A DNA stretch of 64,000 nt, from assembly GCA_043228905.1 (NCBI GenBank), contig JBHGNT010000001.1, forward strand, positions 24,862,001 through 24,926,000, read 5' to 3'. This DNA comes from Azolla caroliniana. Lineage: Eukaryota > Polypodiophyta. This document shows, one piece after another, positions 43,165 to 56,100 of this stretch. Every line of letters starts with the position of its first letter. Position 1 is the stretch's first letter. The position numbers and the translations under genes were made by a program. Under the pieces are notes generated by a model. That model ran no database searches. It was not told the origin of the DNA and saw only the letters and a list, made by a program, of their open reading frames with translations.

Positions 43165-46100
43165 TCACTTGCCAGCTTTGCCATGTGAATGCAAGTAAAC
43201 AGCAATAGACACCACTCTGAAACAACAATAATCCGAAACACTAATAAATATATGTAATTAGAGAAAATTTTGCATTCTTATTTCATTATAAATAGTACCA
43301 ACAGATACAATGGAGTTAACTACTTACGAAGATCCGAGAACAAATGGTAGTGTCAATTTGAAGTTAAAAAGCACCATGGACACAAGTGCTGTCAGAAGCA
43401 TTGCCACAGATGTGGAGTAAACCTAAAAAAGAGGAAATAGATAAATAAACACAACAATATGGCGAATTCATGCCCCTTCATCACATGGGAGCATCGGCAG
43501 AAAATAATAAAACGCAGGGACATTTGGGGAAAAGAAGAAAAACATGAGTATTTTGGAGTTCTTCATAAAGAAGAACAATAATCTACTGAATAATTTAAGT
43601 GCAGTGAAATAGTAATTACAAAATTAAATTTCTCCTCACCTTTACAATGTTGTCTGCATACTTCATAACCATGGATACTGCGATCCCGCTGAAACAATCA
43701 CAAGACGAATGTGATATTATGGCCAAGCAATTAGACTCTCTATATGAGAGAAAAAACGACCACGCAATCAATTATTATTAAGTAGGTATTACAAATAACC
43801 TGTTGTGTCTATCAGAAAAACACGGGCATTATCTCACTCAAGACAGATGCTTCCTAATAAAAGAAATGGAGAAAAAAGAACACCCATAGAAGAAAGTGTT
43901 CTACTATCCCAATCTCACCATTGATCCATCAACGTGTCTCCTTATTTGTCTATTAAATTTGGCATTCTACCTCGGTTTCACTCATTTGCACAAGTAATCA
44001 GGTTGTGTACTTTACCTCAAAGCATGATTTACTATCATGCAAACAGTTACAGCAGTGTATCCATGAAAAAAGCCCCTGCATACGTATTCCTTTGTCAGGT
44101 GATTATATGACTATATATGAAATCTAGTAAATATCATATATCTTCAAAAAGAATAAAAATGGTCTTCGTCATACTTTTCAATTACAGCATCGAAGTCTTG
44201 AGTGAAGATAGCAATTGAATTGAAGATGATTCCAAAAACATATAACCAAAAATTCTGGACATTGATGTTACGTGAAGGCCTCTTTTTAATTATGACCTGT
44301 TGACAACGCAAAACAACATAATACAAAAAATGAAGAAAAATATCAAACACCTAAATCAATTCAATGCAGCAAAATAACTGCAACTAATTGTGTGTAAAGA
44401 CAATTAGCTTCGCCGTTACCTCAGTATACACACCTGCAAAGCCACTCAGCAATGCCATAATCTGCATAAAAGAAAAGCATCAGTTTGCAACATTAATCTT
44501 GCCTAGTTCAAGAACCAAAGACCCAGCAGCCAATATGTTCAGACAACAAGGTTAAACCTGATGCTATACATATGAGATAATTGTGTTCGACTTCAAAACA
44601 GAGATTGTGACCATGGGATGACTTTATATATCATGAACTCTCCATATAGAAATTTAATTATAGAAATTATTCTTCAAGATGAAGATGGTATGAATGACAA
44701 CACCCAATATGACATAATATTGAGACAATCATGATTTCGCAATTTTAAAGCAACAAAATCAAGAATACACTCACAATTGCCAGTGCCCATCCCTCAAATG
44801 GGGTCTGAAGGACATGCTCTGATCTGAAAGAGAAAATCTGGTTTTCAAACTTCATGGTGGAAGGCACATAACTAAATGGAACAGAAATAAGTACTTGTAA
44901 TTAAACAAAAGGATTGCATTTCTCATTTAACTTACGAGGCATTCAACTGAGCAGTGGTGCAGCCCAATGCAAGAAGAGCATATGCTGCCCATTGGATTGC
45001 AGTAAGTCTGTATGAAGACATCAGATTGTAATAAGAAAATCATGAGATTTTACACCGATAATACTGAGATAATGCAGGAGTAAGCACAACTGAAATGCTA
45101 CCTGCGTTGGAGAAAAAGCTTGTATAGTACCCCTGTTGTAATGATGTTCAGATTCTTCAATATCTGATAGCTTGGGGCATCGACATACAAGAAAACATAG
45201 TACTGTAAACAATAATTAACATATGATTAGATGTCATGTTTCAGTGGAGTGAAACAATTTATTTTACAGAAAATCTTGCAACGTAAAATGAGGGAAAACC
45301 TAAAATCATGTACATCGACAGACAAAACTGAGCTCCATGTGTAAGTTATTCACACATGCATTTAATAAGGCCCTTATAATCAAATGATAGACAAAAGCAT
45401 AATCCTTTCTCTACTAAAAGTGACAAATAGATATATTGGAATTTAGTCTTAACAATCTACGACGCATGCATTAAATGCAGAGACAATGATGGTTTTCAAC
45501 AAAATCAAACACAAATAACAATGAAAAATACTAAACAAAGATGCACGCATGAGAGGAAATATAATGATCCCATTCCAATATCAGGAAAATGCACGCAAAT
45601 ACTCTATTGAGCTAATGCATGGGCTCGGATACATAGACCATCCAAAACGTGGACATGCAGACATACATAAGTACACATTTGTAAGAATGCATACATATAA
45701 GTGTAGATACATATTCTATACAACGCACGTAGATACGACAGTGTCCAGCATAATATTCTAAACTTACAAACGCAGAGAAATCTGAGAAATGGAGATGAAA
45801 TAAGTGAACTACAGACAATCTTTATTTTTAAAGAAAGAGTACACCCTTCATGTACAGGATACTTAGGGATATTATATGCAGAGAAATTCAAAATATCAAA
45901 AGACCATATGCAGCTTTTGATACTTTGTGGTTAGGGATTGGACTACTAGTGGTATCAAAGCATAGGGATCATTACTCCTTGGCTACCTTTAATTTTAACT
46001 GAATTTATTAGGTTTATAGGTGCATCAACCTGAGTAGATACACTACGATAAAATCAACAGATCTACCTGTAAGATATTTTTTATGAGATATAAACCGGCA

Positions 46101-49100
46101 GGAATGGGATACACCTTAACCTCTTCCCATGACATACTCAACCTGCACGGAAGATGCTTCAAGTATTCATTAAAGTGTAGAACTAAGCTTATAAAGTTTC
46201 GAAAACATCAAACATCACATACATCATAAGACTATAAAGTTTCAAAACCATATTTTAACAGTCGTTGTCATAAAAGTAACCAAAGATGTTTGAAAGGGAT
46301 GTCATTTTGGCATGTGGTATAGATGGCCCCACATTACAAATAACAGATAATAGCACTCCGATTCTTCATAATTTATAGTATTCCTCAGTAAGAAAAATCA
46401 TGTAATTAGTAGTATACAGGGCTAGGAAATTGTTGTCTGAGAATCTCATGGGTACAAAGACAAAGGCAACAAGAAGGAGCTCATAAAAGGTTCAAGAAAA
46501 ATAAGGACACAAAATACACGCTACATTTGGGCAGATATCACAGATTTTCTTGGTCTGACTTATTTAGCCTCATCAAACAATTGGTGACAGCATTATATTC
46601 ACTGAAGCTCTGACGTCGAATTCAACATCTCAAGTTACCTTGTAAAATGATATTTGATTCCTTAATTGAAACTTTTAGCCATATCTTTCTAGCCCTTTCT
46701 TTAATTTACTTAGAGAATTGCACTACCCTCTCGTAGCCTCCCTCAGGTTAAACTAAAACAGAAAATATAAATCATCAGTACTACCTGATGAGGAAAACTG
46801 TCCATAAATCAGGTAATACTGGAGCATAAAATAAGGTAGAGAATCATATTCATGCGCTAAGGTTACTAATATTGGTTGTTTCTTCTTACACAATTATCAC
46901 GATTTTCATTTCAATGGAAGAAATCGAATTTCTACATTTTTATTAGACTCCAAACTGAGTAATAAGAAAGTGATGAATACAAAATCCTATGTTTCTGTTA
47001 TATTACGAATAATATTTGAAATTTGATCATTTGGAGCACTGAACACCAATTATAAGTTTCATACTTGTTGTCTTCATTAACACCATTCTTGCGCCAGATT
47101 TGAATCAAGGATGCAAGAGAGATGAGACACTTCAAAAGTTCTACCTGATAAAAAAGAACAACGTTAGAATCTTATCTCCAAAGTTACCTTGCAGAGAAGA
47201 CAAAACATTGAATATGTGCACAGTTTCTGGGGGGGAAGACAGATCTAGAAAGGGCCATTGATATAGACCTTATAACACTGAATCTTGAATTAGCATGGCC
47301 TCTACATGTAAGAAAGATTGAATAAAGCCAATGTGAATTAGCATCTGACATCTATTGATCTCAGAGCACAGAATCTCTAATTACTCATGCCTCTAGATAT
47401 AAGGAGATATTTAATAAAAGCAGCGTGAAGTAGCAGCTTTGATTCTTTTAAAATATAGAGTGGGCAATCTATCACTGGACATGTTGCACACAGGTGGCGG
47501 TTTCATCTGTCAGCAGCATCCAGTGTTCATCAAAATCAAGGACAATGCAAGGGTCTACAACCTAAGAGAAAAGCCTAACTCCTTTCCTCTATTGGGAAGA
47601 TCCAGAAAGAGAATTTCATTGACTCTCCAAAGTTAAGAGTACAAATCAAATGAAATTTCATACAGTGTGACCAGCACTTCCAATGTAGACAGACACACAT
47701 CACCAATCATGTGGGAGCACCCTCTCTTCAAGATACACCACAAGATGATGTTGGAAACTGTATATGAGACTATCATTATGATGGTCCATCAGGTCATGGC
47801 ATGGTAGCATGTTCAATGTGTCTGTGGAATATCCAGAATTTATGAGCATAAAGACGTGGTTACAATATAGACTCATATGTTACCAAACTTTCTGCAGTTA
47901 CCAAAGTACTGCTCCCCAAGAAAGATATCACAAGTGCAGGGCAGAGAATGAATCGTGATTTTAGTGAACTGACTGCACACCAAAGTGACAAAGACAATAT
48001 TGTAACCAGATGAGAAAATAGCATCATCCTTCCAGTCAACAATGTAAGTCTCAAGACAGAGTATGCATAGAAGGAAAACGTATCACAGAGCATGCATTTT
48101 GAGGGCCATCAATGTAATGGCTGTACCCCCAAATCCAGAGGTGCCACTCACAACCTAGCACAGTGAATCTCCTGGACATGTTACAACATCAGTAATTACT
48201 GTCAAACACAAGTAATACTAGGTCGCGGTTGGCGTATTTGCTAAAAGACTTGGCAGTACAGAGTCACAACACACATAATCGAACCAATGAATTATCTTCC
48301 AACCGGGTGATTGATTATTACATATGGCCAACAAGTTCATCTAGCCTTTGTTTTGCACTTCCTCTCAACTCTAGCTTGGGAACATGTGTATTCTTTCTTG
48401 ACTGCATGGAATGTCTATGTGCATACCATTAGCGAAATGCGTGAGGAATAGCCAAGGTACCTTAGGCAGTTTTGCTACTTTTTTTATTTTGATTCGTTGC
48501 TCTTCAAGATGATACACCATTTTCCTATATGATCTCTTATTCAGTCTCATCGGTCATTTGGGCATCTTCAGAAATGTTGATATATCATTGTTTATCACCT
48601 TATATATCCTAATCTTGCAAAAACTTTTAATGTTATCTCCCAAAGTAGCTAATAATAAGCTCAAAATCTAGTGATTTGGGTTCCTTGTCCATTAATAATA
48701 GGAAAAAGCTGTTATGTACCTCTGATTTTCTTCTTTAATTCCTCAAATACCCCTAAGTTTTCGTATTTCCATAAAATCTTTTGGCAGAAACCTCTCAAGC
48801 AATTGTATGGTCAATTCATCTGCTTTCTCTCAGTTATATGAAGTCTGAGTAATATATTGCAATTTTTCCCTCTTTTCTGTCATGCCTGAGTTAATCCAGG
48901 GTACTTAGTTTTTCCCACAATAACATGTAGTCGAAATCTTTTACGCTGCTTTGAGCTCACTCAAATCTAGCTATTTTAGGGCATTGGTTAATTAATACAA
49001 AGGAATGTGTCTCTCCAACTAAAAAGCATACTCTAAAGCATGAATTTAGGAGCACGTTTATAAATATAAAAGGTTCAGTAAAGCTCTTGATTTAGTAAAA

Positions 49101-50323
49101 TAGCTTCATCCTTTTCTAACTGTAATAAAAAAGAACAAATTTTGGAGAGATTTCATCAATGTATATATAATTTGGGTTTATGATATGGAAAAGTTTTATC
49201 AACTCCCAGCTTAACCTAGTGACCAAACAAACAAAGATACATGTAGAGAGAGAGACCATAAAGTTAGCAGTTGTGATACTATAATCATAGCCTCCTGCCC
49301 TCTTTGACCATGCAATTAAGATCCCCTGTGAGCTTGTTAAGATGGTAAGTGCAAGCGTGACCATGGACCTTTTCACATACAACGAAAACATCAATTACTT
49401 TGTTGTCACATTAAGGGGAGATATCAGTATGTAAAAATAATCGGTTACTTGCGCTTCCATTCTGACACGCTTGAATGAGCATCATTGAACTTGATATCCA
49501 CATGAAGGGAATCTGCAATGGCATGTATTCATTATGTGTAAAATGCACAAGGGAGAATTTAATATAAAAGTTCAAGGGAGGGAGGATATAAAATAAGTGG
49601 ATTTAGGGAATAGACTTTAAGATTCAGTAAACAAGTCATGACATCAATGATAGAAAGAGAAACTCTTAACGTTCTTTTCACTCTATGCGTAATACATATT
49701 CAAAACAGAGTTTCAGAATAAATTTGTAAATACCAATACTAAAGCTCTTCAAAGGCTTCAAAGCCAATTTCTTTTTGTAGGATGAATGTAAAAGGGATCA
49801 AACTTGAAGCTAGTTAAGATCCAAGAACAGTTTTGCACTTAATAGACATCCAAGCAAACAGTTTGATAAAGAATTTGTTGATGCTGAGAGAAAGCTCGAG
49901 AAATGCTTACTTCAAGGAGGTTTCTTTCTGTAGAAAAAAAAACTCTTGAATCCTGATGAAGACTCGCATGGAGTGATGCACACTATATGCAATAAAACAA
50001 ACAGTTTGGGAAGAAAATTTCAAAATGCAGCGATACCAAATCAATGAAAAAAAATAAAATTTGAAGCAATGCTGTGATGCAAACTCATTTCTAACAAACG
50101 GTATCAGAAGAAACCTTTAAAATGCAGCAATCTAAAATCATTTCAAACAAAAGAAATAGTGAAAATGCTGCAGAATATTGGAAATGCTAGCTGAAATGAA
50201 AGTATTTCCATGTCGGAGAAAAGAGAAACAGATGTAAAAAGAAAGAACAAAAACTCGAAGCGTACCATCTTCCTTTTTGTCCAGCTCGGGGATCCTGGTG
50301 CCCAGAAGCATCTTCTCGGTCAT
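43165..50323 (-). CDS. CMP-sialic-acid-transporter-like nucleotide-sugar transporter
   Basis: This multipass Golgi/ER antiporter family exchanges nucleotide sugars for nucleotide monophosphates. I traced 14 minus-strand exons giving 343 residues with consistent phase: 50266-50323, 49449-49512, 49257-49368, 47065-47144, 46067-46142, 45102-45202, 44936-45007, 44775-44823, 44420-44461, 44175-44296, 44016-44075, 43640-43688, 43328-43422, 43165-43216. Family blocks: 'TILTSSQGILIAWSKRAG', 'YVDAPSYQILKNLNIITTG', 'AIQWAAYALLALGCTTAQL', 'KKRPSRNINVQNFWLYVFG' and 'GIAVSMVMKYADNIVKVYST'. These resemble the plant CMP-sialic-acid-transporter-like clade; real plant substrates are debated. The gene looks intact. 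A Ty3 element sits about 290 bp upstream of the start codon. Confidence 0.92.
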
Positions 50324-50611
50324 CTCGGAGAGGCAGCAGGGACGAATGTGAGCGATCTGTTGATCTGTACAGTGATGTCGAGGAGCGAGGCGGAGCTACT
50401 TGGGTTGGGGGGTATGGCGCTCTTCTGGCTTATGTTAAATTTTTCAGTAAAAGAAGTAGAAAGGGAGTAGTATGTATGTAGTTGTACATATAATAGACAG
50501 ACACAATCACAACATAGTCACAAAGATAGAGATAGATAGATAGGTAGATTATATTATCGTCTTCGGAGGTCAAATATGGCCCATTAGACCCAAAAATATT
50601 ACATTTCACGT
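50324..50611. repeat. Transporter upstream region and dispersed repeat, left half
   Basis: From about 50437 the sequence matches 58762-58925: 'TTAAATTTTTCA', 'GAAGTA(G/A)AAAGGGAGTAGTATG', 'TAATAGACAGACACA' and the 'ATGGCCCAT' end. The copy is split by element 3 at ACGT (50608-50611) and its other half is at 58422-58761. The first ~110 bp next to the start codon should hold the transporter 5' UTR. No clear TATA box was picked out. Confidence 0.6.
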
Positions 50612-51261
50612 TGTCGCGTTGTTACGCGCGTGCATGGAGAAACGAGGCGGGACCACCGGGGTCTTGAACCGAAGAGCAGGCGATAGGAGGGGAAAGAGAA
50701 AGAGAGAGACGACCGGTTACGTATGAGCAAAGAAACACAGGGACACGGCCCGTCAACGCAGAAGACACGAATGGACACAGAGACAGAGAGACACGAATGT
50801 TTGTATATTAACAAATGACACAAAAACAACAGAGCACGCGAGCGGTTACAACCGAATAGTCCGGCGAACAGATGTCGATGCCTGCTCGTCTGCGCACAAA
50901 AGGGGATAGGATGGAGGTGCTGTCGGAAGCACACGGGCGTTCCTCGAAGCAGCGCGAGCCTCCCGAAAACCTGCAGAGAAGAGCAATAGAGAACAAACAG
51001 AGGAGAAGTATTCGGTTACGGTCCGACAGCACTTCGTCCTCCTCAATGCGCGATCCCTTTCTCCCCGCGTCTCCCTCTCTTTTATAACTTCAAGAAGGGA
51101 GCCGTTTCCCTCATTAACTTCCTACCTACCGAATGTAACTACCTAGGATATGCCTTTGTACTTAATTCTCTATTATATACATTAAAGGGCGCGCACGCGT
51201 GAAGAGCCGGTTCACGCGCGCTATGCACCGATTGCTCTAAGGGACGGTTTTCTTCACGACA
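50612..51261 (-). repeat. Left (3') LTR of element 3
   Basis: Starts TGTCGCG and ends TTCACGACA. It contains a hairpin CGCGTGAA/TTCACGCG (about 51195-51217) and a minus-strand TATA box (complement of TTTTATAAC near 51082). The polypurine tract (GGTGGGGGCGGA on the minus strand) adjoins at 51262. Confidence 0.9.
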
Positions 51262-51682
51262 TCCGCCCCCACCTAACCACGCATCCACCGGTATGCGCCA
51301 AATTTGGGTTCTGGTTGGAGGAAACCGGTCCAGGTTCTGGTTCCTCGTCCATCGGTTCGTCCTCCGTCTCGGACTGTTTGTCGTCGTTGTCCAGGCCTCT
51401 TAGATCCGGTTCGCCGTCGTGGCGCTTCTTGAACGCTTTGATCCGCTTCCCTGCTACTGGTATCGCCATCCTCGTACCGTCGAGTTCCGCTAGGTGATAC
51501 GTCCCGTTGTCGTTGGCGCTCGTTACCACGTAAGGTCCGAACCACCGCTTTGCAAACTTCTGTGTTGCTCGGTGCTGGTTGTCGAGGCTGTTGTCGTAGA
51601 CTAGCACCCAGTCGCCTTCCTCGATTTTCTTTGGTCGGAGTCGGTGCGTTCGGTCGAACCGGGCTTTGTTCCTCATCCTCAC
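51254..51682 (-). pseudogene. Integrase C-terminal segment of element 3
   Basis: The frame gives 'EEGDWVLVYDNSLDNQH', 'KRWFGPYVVTSANDNGTYHL' and 'AGKRIKAFKKR', the GPY/F-type C-terminal module of Ty3 integrases, then an acidic tail that overlaps the LTR edge. It is separated from the integrase core by a frameshift between 51683 and 51837. No chromodomain is visible. Confidence 0.75.
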
Positions 51683-51836
51683 CGTCCGAAGTCTCTCCGC
51701 CGCTCATTCCACGTCCTCTGGCCTCCGCTCGAGCTGCCGTATACGCGTCGCTAGCAGTTCTTCCCGACTCATCTCGTCTCTCCGGTCCACTGTCGCCCAA
51801 AGAGGAGATCGTCCGTTCCATCGGCATGATTGGCTT

Positions 51837-52838
51837 CTATCCAAACATGAGCTCGGACGGCATGAACCCGGTTACCGAACTGTGCGTTGTCCGGTCCGCC
51901 CACAAGGCATAGGGTAACAGTCGTGGCCAGTTCCCAACCTGGCCTCCACATGCCCGGACTAGCGCTTTGACGATCGGTCCGTGTCCGCGCTCCACCTTCC
52001 CGTTCGCCTCCGGATTGTATGCTGTGGTGAGCGAGAGCTTGACCCCTAACCGGTCGAACAGCTCCTCGGCCTCTTTGGCGTCCAACTCCCCGCGGTCAGC
52101 CACGATCTTCCCGACACACCCGTACCGGCATATCACGTCCTCGATCAGGAACCGACACACGGCCTCGGTCGTTTTGTTTTGCAGGGCTCGGCCTTCCACC
52201 TGGTTCGTCAGGTTCTCCCGGGCCAGCACCAGATATCGCATCTACCCTATGCCCATCGGCATTGTCACCAAATCTACCATCCATTTGAAGTGGATGGCCG
52301 AAGGGTATGTAGGGTGAAGCTCATCCCGATGTCGGACTATGGAGTGTATCTGACAGCTCTCACAAGTTGTCACGAACTGATGCATGTCCCGGTACAGTCC
52401 CGACCACCAGTACTTCCCCTTTAGTTTCTTGAACGTGGCCCACGTCCCACGGTGTCCAGCCCAGGGGCTGTCGTGGTAGGCCTTCAACAACTCCTCCTGT
52501 TCCTCCTTCATCGCCACTACTCGGAGCGGGATGTCGTTTCTCTTCTTCGGGTGCTTCCACAAGTATCCATCCCGGAGAAAGAATCGGTATGCTTTCTTCC
52601 GGATCCGGTTGGCCTCGTTCTTTGTCCATGACGCGTCCGGCGTCATCGTCCTTAAGAATCCTCCAAACTGCAGCCACTCCCCGTCGTACTTGCTCTCGTT
52701 AAAATCGTTAAGTGTCGGAGTGCTCCCCCCCTCGGTTGTTACGTAAGCCGCCTCGAAGAAGTCCACGCCTACTTCCTCGTCCTCCGAAACCATGCTGCCC
52801 TCGTCGTCGAATCGCGCCCTCGAAAGCATGTCGGCCAT
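51837..52838 (-). pseudogene. Integrase core of element 3
   Basis: The minus strand gives an H2C2 zinc-binding block ('DSPWAGHRGTWATFKKLKGK' to 'CESCQIHS'), a D-containing segment ('HFKWMVDLVTMPMGIG'), a TAG, then 'KIVADRGELDAKEAEELFDR' (second catalytic Asp) and 'NPEANGKVERGHGPIV' (catalytic Glu). The triad is intact except for the single stop. Confidence 0.85.
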
Positions 52839-52850
52839 GGCATTGTCTTT

Positions 52851-53486
52851 TCAGGAAATGTGTTGTATTTCCGGATCTAGGGACTTGATGTACGCTATCC
52901 ACCTGAGCATTGCCAGGTCCGGGGTTGCGCATCCGGAAACCATGCCGAGAATCGGCAGGCAGTCCGTCTCGATAATCACCTCTGTCCCGATAAGATAGTC
53001 TTTATCAGCCTTCACCGCTGAAACGATACCCCAGAGTTCGCGTTTAACCTGGGCGTATCCTCGCTGTCGCTCGCTGAGCACCTTCGCGCCGAACCGGATT
53101 GGGAACCGAATGCCGTCCTCATCTTCTTGGTTGACGACCCATCCGATCCCGGTCGGACTTGTATCTACCGTTATGTAGATAGGAGTGCCTTTCTCGTAGA
53201 CAGCCTTCTGGAGTGCCGGAGCTGCAGCAAGAGCCTCCTTCATCTTCCGGACCGACTCCGCATGCTCGTCTCGCCACTCGAATTTTCGCCCCTTTTTCAG
53301 CAACCCGTATAGCGGCTCGGCAACGTGGGCGTAATGCGGGATCCATATGTGGTAGAACGCGCATGCTCCCAAGAACCTCCGTACCTCCGTGACCGAGTTA
53401 CAGTCAGGCTTCATTGCGGAGATGGCTTCCACCTTAGCCGGAGACGGTTTCCAGCCATACAGTCCGCATAGATGTCCGACGACCAT
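52851..53486 (-). pseudogene. RNase H of element 3
   Basis: Starts in the RT connection ('VRRFLGACAFYHIWIPHYAH') and continues with RNase H 'IYITVDTSPTGIGWVVNQE', 'KVLSERQRGYAQVKRELWGI' and 'IIETDCLPILGM', keeping the acidic residues. It ends in TGA at 'HIS', directly before 'KDNAMADMLSRA' of the next segment in the same frame, so one point mutation (probably CGA to TGA) explains the stop. Confidence 0.85.
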
Positions 53487-53519
53487 GATCTCTGATTGCC
53501 CGAAGGCCGATTTCTCCTC

Positions 53520-54632
53520 GGAGAAGGTGAGCCTTGCGTCCTCTAGCCTCTACAGCACCCTCTCGCAGTCGTCAATGTGTGTCATCACAAATTTCCGGCA
53601 TCCGTCCGGTCTGATCGTTTCGTCCTTGTCCTCCACCGGACATCCCTTGATTGGGATATCGTCCAAGAATGGCATGGTGACGTCCGGGATACAATCCCTC
53701 AGCACATTGTTCATTGCATTCACCATGTGGGCCACCGAGTTCGTCCCTCCTTGTGGCAGGGTGCACATCCGCACTAGGCCGAGAGGAGTCCGCATCGTCG
53801 TAATATCTCTGCTCTCTACGGCTAGTTGGAACTGATTGTACCCCGAGTACAGATCACCGATCGAGTAGATCGACCTTCCGGCGAAGGCCTCTGCGAACTC
53901 GTCTATCGTTGGTCCAATTCCTGCGTTCCGAATGGTCACTCTGTTGACCGGTTGCAGGTCTTGAATGAAGCGCAACGTCCCGTTCTTCTTCGGTACGGTA
54001 AACCACAGGTTCGAGTACAGGGCACTCGACGGTTCGAGGATGCCCATATCGACTTTCTGCCTCAACAGCTCCATCAGCTTCGGGATGTGAGCTCTCGGTA
54101 CCGGAATTGGTTTGAGATTCCACGGCACATGCGGTACTGTGAATATCACCATCGGCTTCACGACTGTCGGGTCTACGCACCCGATCTCTCCCGGTGAGAA
54201 TGCGAAGGCTTTCCCATGCCTTCCGAGCATTCTCCGAAACCAGTCTTCTTCCGCCGGTAGTAGGAACCCGCCCCCACCAATTTTGAGCTCTCGTAGCGTT
54301 CTGTCGGTGAAGGTGTGTCCTATGCAAGCCGGATCACGTAAACTGGGGTCCGATGCGACCCCCTTGATTCGCAACTCGCTGCCCTCCGGTAATGGTGCCG
54401 CGACTGGCCTTACCTTCCGGTCCACAGTCTTGTACTTCGTGTTAACCCGGGCCGTCCGATCCGACTCGAGCCCCCGACTGAAGTTCCCGATGACTTCGTA
54501 CATTTCTTCTGAACAAACCGGTATCGTCCGGTCCTCTTCAAGGCCCTCTCCGACCACCTCTCGCAGTATTCCCAAGGTATCGTCGAAGGAGACCGCCTCC
54601 ACGGCTCCGTTGATTTCCTCGTTGGGCCCGAG
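53520..54632 (-). pseudogene. Reverse transcriptase of element 3
   Basis: RT blocks: 'RMLGRHGKAFAFSPGEIG', 'HIPKLMELLRQKVDMGILEP', 'LWFTVPKKNGTLRFIQDLQP', 'IYSIGDLYSGYNQFQL' and the active site 'MPFLDDIPIKGCPVEDKDET'. The FLDD tetrad replaces the common YxDD. The upstream part of Pol is separated by the solo LTR at 54638. A TAG after 'CERVL' interrupts the connection to RNase H. Confidence 0.88.
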
Positions 54633-54637
54633 AACTC

Positions 54638-55404
54638 TGTTGGGAGACAGGTCCCTCCGGATGGGAAGGGAGAAGAACAGTGCCGACAAACAAACTCGGT
54701 CGAGGCCGATAGGCCGAGGCCGAAACGGTATGAGGAGAACCCGGCTACGGAGAGCCGGATGATGCAGGCCCGGTGTGAACCGGATGAGGAGTACCCGGCT
54801 ACGGAGAGCCGGATGGTGCAGGCCCGGTGTGAACCGGATGAGGAGTACCCGGCTACGGAGAGCCGGATGGTGCAGGCTCGGTGTGAACCAGATGAGGAGT
54901 ACCCGGTTACGGAGAGCCGGATGGTGCAGGCCCGGTGAGAACCGGAGGAAGAGACATATTCGTAAATATGTTTTCTGAGAGCCCATCGAGGCTATATTTG
55001 TAAAATAGCTGAAAAGTCATATTAGTATAAATATGACTTAGGGCAAACTCTTAGGGTGTTGTTGTCAATTTTCTGTATTACATGAGATTAGTGTGTGTAA
55101 CGTTGTACAGAGAGACAGAGAGAGAGAAAGAGGTTGCTGCCTCTGTTGTAACCGCCGCCTGTGGCGAAGATCGTGAGTCCGAGGTCGTTGCCTCCGTGTA
55201 CTCACTGTTTTGTACATTCATACATAGTGACAGTTTGCAGCCTGTGGGCTGCCGTGGTTTTTCCCATAGTTTGGGGTTTTCCACGTTAACCTCCTGTGTA
55301 CCATTTCTCTTCTTTGTGTCGTGTTCTATTTCCCGTTTTCTGTGTATGAAAAGAATCTCGGTTGTGGCCGAGTCTTGAGCATAAGGAACGACAAGTTCCC
55401 GTCA
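54638..55404 (+). mobile_element. Solo LTR of the copia C family inside element 3
   Basis: The 767-bp block runs TGTTGGGAGACAGG to TTCCCGTCA with perfect duplications AACTC (54633-54637 and 55405-55409). It matches the 3' LTR at 60650-61486 throughout: hairpin minisatellite (54726-54940, about four units of 54 bp), TATA box AGTATAAATATGAC near 55022, and the GTTTGGGGTTTTCCACG-like and 'CGGTTGTGGCCGAG' end blocks. It interrupts Pol between protease and RT. Confidence 0.93.
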
Positions 55405-55409
55405 AACTC

Positions 55410-56100
55410 CGCACGCCCAAAGTCGCTCTTCCGCCCTTGTCTTTTCTCGGCCAACAACGCCAACTATCGTACACCCCCCATTGTCAGAGAAACAAAACTT
55501 CCTACTCAAGGTTTCTTCGGTTTCGCCTCTATCGTACATTTGTGGGGTTTTCTCGGAGTGTCCGGACTATCGCGGCCCCACGCCTTGACAACCCTCTCTA
55601 AAAATCCTCTCGGTTCTCGCCACCGAGGGACTCGCGGTTTCGCTCGTGGTTCGGTCGCACCGTCAGGAACTGGACCGAATGACGCCCGTCCTGACTCTTG
55701 ACCCTCAGTAAGCCGACCCGTTGTCCAGCACCTTGGTCTCCATTCGCGCTGCCGTAATGTACGGTTCTTCCAGTATGATCGGGTGCGAGGACGTCTCCTA
55801 CACAAAGAAGTGCTGGTCTATCTCGACGTCGTCGATCTTGACTCGCACGTTTGGGCAGGCCCCGTGTAGTTCCTCGGTGGCGCTCGTCGCCGCCCGTATC
55901 TTCCACCCGTGCTGGTGTTGATCGGCCATTTCCCCTTCTTGTGGAAGTCCATGGACATCAGGTTTATTTCCGAACCGTGGTCCACCAGCGCCACCACCAG
56001 TTCCTGAACATCCCCAATCTTCACCGGGGTTTCCGTGGTCGCTCGGGCCCAGTGTGGCCTCGAATAGTGGCTCTCTACCCACTCGTCTTCCAGCGCCATG
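55410..56100 (-). pseudogene. Protease region of element 3
   Basis: The retropepsin motif reads 'VVALVDHGSEINLMSMDF' (D-H-G in place of D-T/S-G). After a frame slip near 55935 come 'HGWKIRAATSATEELHGACP', 'DDVEIDQHFFV', and after another slip 'VKSQDGRHSVQFLTVRPNHE'. These blocks are in the right order for a Ty3 protease followed by the Pol linker. The frame slips make it non-functional. Confidence 0.75.

Noticed and set aside
47439-47636. Plus-strand 65-codon frame within transporter intron 3
   Set aside because: Lies in an intron on the other strand, with no domain and no splice partner.
50608-50616. Reading ACGT as part of the LTR ends (ACGTTGTCG...CGACAACGT)
   Set aside because: The inner ends of the same LTRs are bordered by ATA, CTG, TCC or CTC, not ACGT, so the LTR proper is TGTCG...CGACA and ACGT belongs to the target.
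54726-54940. Regular repeats that could suggest a CRISPR array
   Set aside because: The 54-bp units are directly tandem with no unique spacers and lie inside a plant LTR; there are no cas genes and the genome is eukaryotic.
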